A stretch of 64,000 nucleotides of DNA. Source: Portunus trituberculatus (Eukaryota > Arthropoda > Malacostraca > Decapoda > Portunidae). The position numbers and the translations under genes are program-made. Positions 62,801 through 64,000 of this stretch are shown here, piece by piece. Position 1 is the stretch's first letter; the number at the start of each line of letters is the position of its first letter. The DNA lies in assembly GCF_017591435.1 (NCBI RefSeq), contig NC_059287.1:8857501-8921500 (forward strand), read 5' to 3'. Under the pieces are notes generated by a model that was given only the letters and a program-made list of their open reading frames with translations, was not told the DNA's origin and searched no databases.

Positions 62801-64000
62801 GCGTTTTATGAACCAAAACTCAGAAATGCAGGTAAAACACAATATATGTCCAAGGAAGTGAAATATGTCAAAAGTGGGTTATTTTAGTGTATTCTAGCGT
62901 TTTATGCACCAAACTCATAAATGCAGGCAAAATACTATATATGATAAAACGTCTTATTCATGTGTTTTTAAGGTGTTTTATGAAAAAAACTATCTCGATT
63001 GAAAATTGTGATTATTCCTCATTTTACATTATTTTGCTTCAAAACGATAAAACTGATGAAAACAAGCTAGTATAGAGAATCCAAAGTATAATTAAGAAGA
63101 ACGTGTTATTTAATCAGTTTTAGCTGTTTTCCACCAAAACACAGAAATGCTACGGAAACACACTATTTGTCTAAGGAACTGAAATATGTAAAAAATGAGT
63201 TATTTTGGTGTATTCCAGCGTTTTATGCAACAAAACTCAGAATTGCAGGCAAAACACACTATTTGTCTAAGGAAGTGAAATATGTGAAAAGGGGTTATTT
63301 TGGTGTATTCCAGCGTTTTATGTAACAAAACTCAGAATTGCAGGGAAAACACACTATTTGTCTAAGGAAGTGAAATATGTGAAAAAAGGTTATTTTGGTG
63401 TATTCCAGCGTTTTATGTAACAAAACTCAGAATTGCAGGCAAAACACACTATTTGTCTAAGGTAGTGAAATATGTCAAAAAGGGGTTATTTTGGTGTATT
63501 CCAGCGTTTTATGTAACAAAACTCAGAATTGCAGGGAAAACACACTATTTGTTTAAGGAAGTGAAATATGTGAAAAAGGGTTATTTTGATGTATTCCAGC
63601 GTTTTATGAACCAAAACTCAGAAATGCAGGTAAAACACAATATATGTCCAAGGAAGTGAAATATGTCAAAAGTGGGTTATTTTAGTGTATTCTAGCGTTT
63701 TATGCACCAAACTCATAAATGCAGGCAAAATACTATATATGATAAAACGTCTTATTCATGTGTTTTTAAGGTGTTTTATGAAAAAAAAACTATCTCGATT
63801 GAAAATTGTGATTATTCCTCATTTTACATTATTTTGCTTCAAAACGATAAAACTGATGAAAACAAGCTAGTATAGAGAATCCAAAGTATAATTAAGAAGA
63901 ACGTGTTATTTAATCAGTTTTTAGCTGTTTTCCACTAAAACACAGAAAGGCTACGAAAACACACTATTTGTCTAAGGAACTGAAATATGTAAAAAATGAG
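53856..64000 (+). repeat. Satellite block V, homogeneous 802-bp higher-order array
   Basis: The array is in the opposite orientation to blocks I-IV and runs past the window end. A diagnostic segment (GTGTATTCTAGCGTTTTATG) starts at 53,979, 54,781, 55,585, 56,387, 57,191, 58,000, 58,872, 59,670, 60,474, 61,285, 62,087, 62,887 and 63,685. Intervals are 802, 804, 802, 804, 809, 872, 798, 804, 811, 802, 800 and 798 bp. Each unit holds about six 96-bp modules plus one AT-rich spacer of about 220 bp. Copies are nearly identical, so this part is recently homogenised. Modules have one stop-free frame, but no ATG-led gene. Confidence 0.96.

Noticed and set aside
53856..64000. A CRISPR-like array
   Set aside because: The repeats are contiguous 96-bp modules in 802-bp units without unique spacers, in an animal genome.

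Overview
The window looks like repeat-dense DNA from an animal genome. No cellular host gene, rRNA or tRNA gene could be supported. Five families or copies of non-LTR retrotransposon (APE-endonuclease/reverse transcriptase type), pogo-like and Tc1-like DNA transposons, a tRNA-derived SINE, very long (TA)n microsatellites and a huge AT-rich satellite point to an arthropod. A decapod crustacean is my best guess, from the general look of the retroelement proteins. That guess is inference, not proof.

Layout. 1-5.9 kb: terminal-inverted-repeat (TIR) DNA elements lying end to end, with (TA)n tracts at their ends. One contains a dead Tc1-like transposon (2126-3490), and one is a pogo-like foldback element (4483-5870). 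6.0-9.5 kb: a minus-strand non-LTR element with RNase H (element E), bounded by a perfect 12-bp target-site duplication. 9.57-10.03 kb: a 3' fragment of a second family (B). 10.3-17.1 kb: two head-to-tail minus-strand copies (D1, D2) of a CR1/L2-like family; D1 carries a SINE insertion and has lost its catalytic core.

17.2-64 kb: one satellite family in several forms. The left part (17.2-22.9 and 30.0-31.1 kb) has a unit of about 335 bp. The middle (31-53.9 kb) has longer, irregular units built from 96-bp modules plus an AT-rich spacer. The right part (53.86-64 kb) is in the opposite orientation and is a homogeneous higher-order array with a unit of about 802 bp. The array is interrupted at 22.86-30.02 kb by a 5'-truncated B element, itself interrupted at 23,939-29,230 by an apparently full-length non-LTR element C, and at 33,414-34,038 by a probable solo LTR.

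The only long intact reading frame that looks truly protein-coding is ORF1 of element C (zinc-knuckle gag-like protein), joined to a broken ORF2 by a TAATG stop-start overlap. All other coding sequence is pseudogene. The insertions give a relative chronology: satellite first, then B, then C. The most noteworthy structures are the hierarchical, orientation-switching satellite with a near-perfect palindrome, and the repeated coincidence of (TA)n tracts with TIR element ends.
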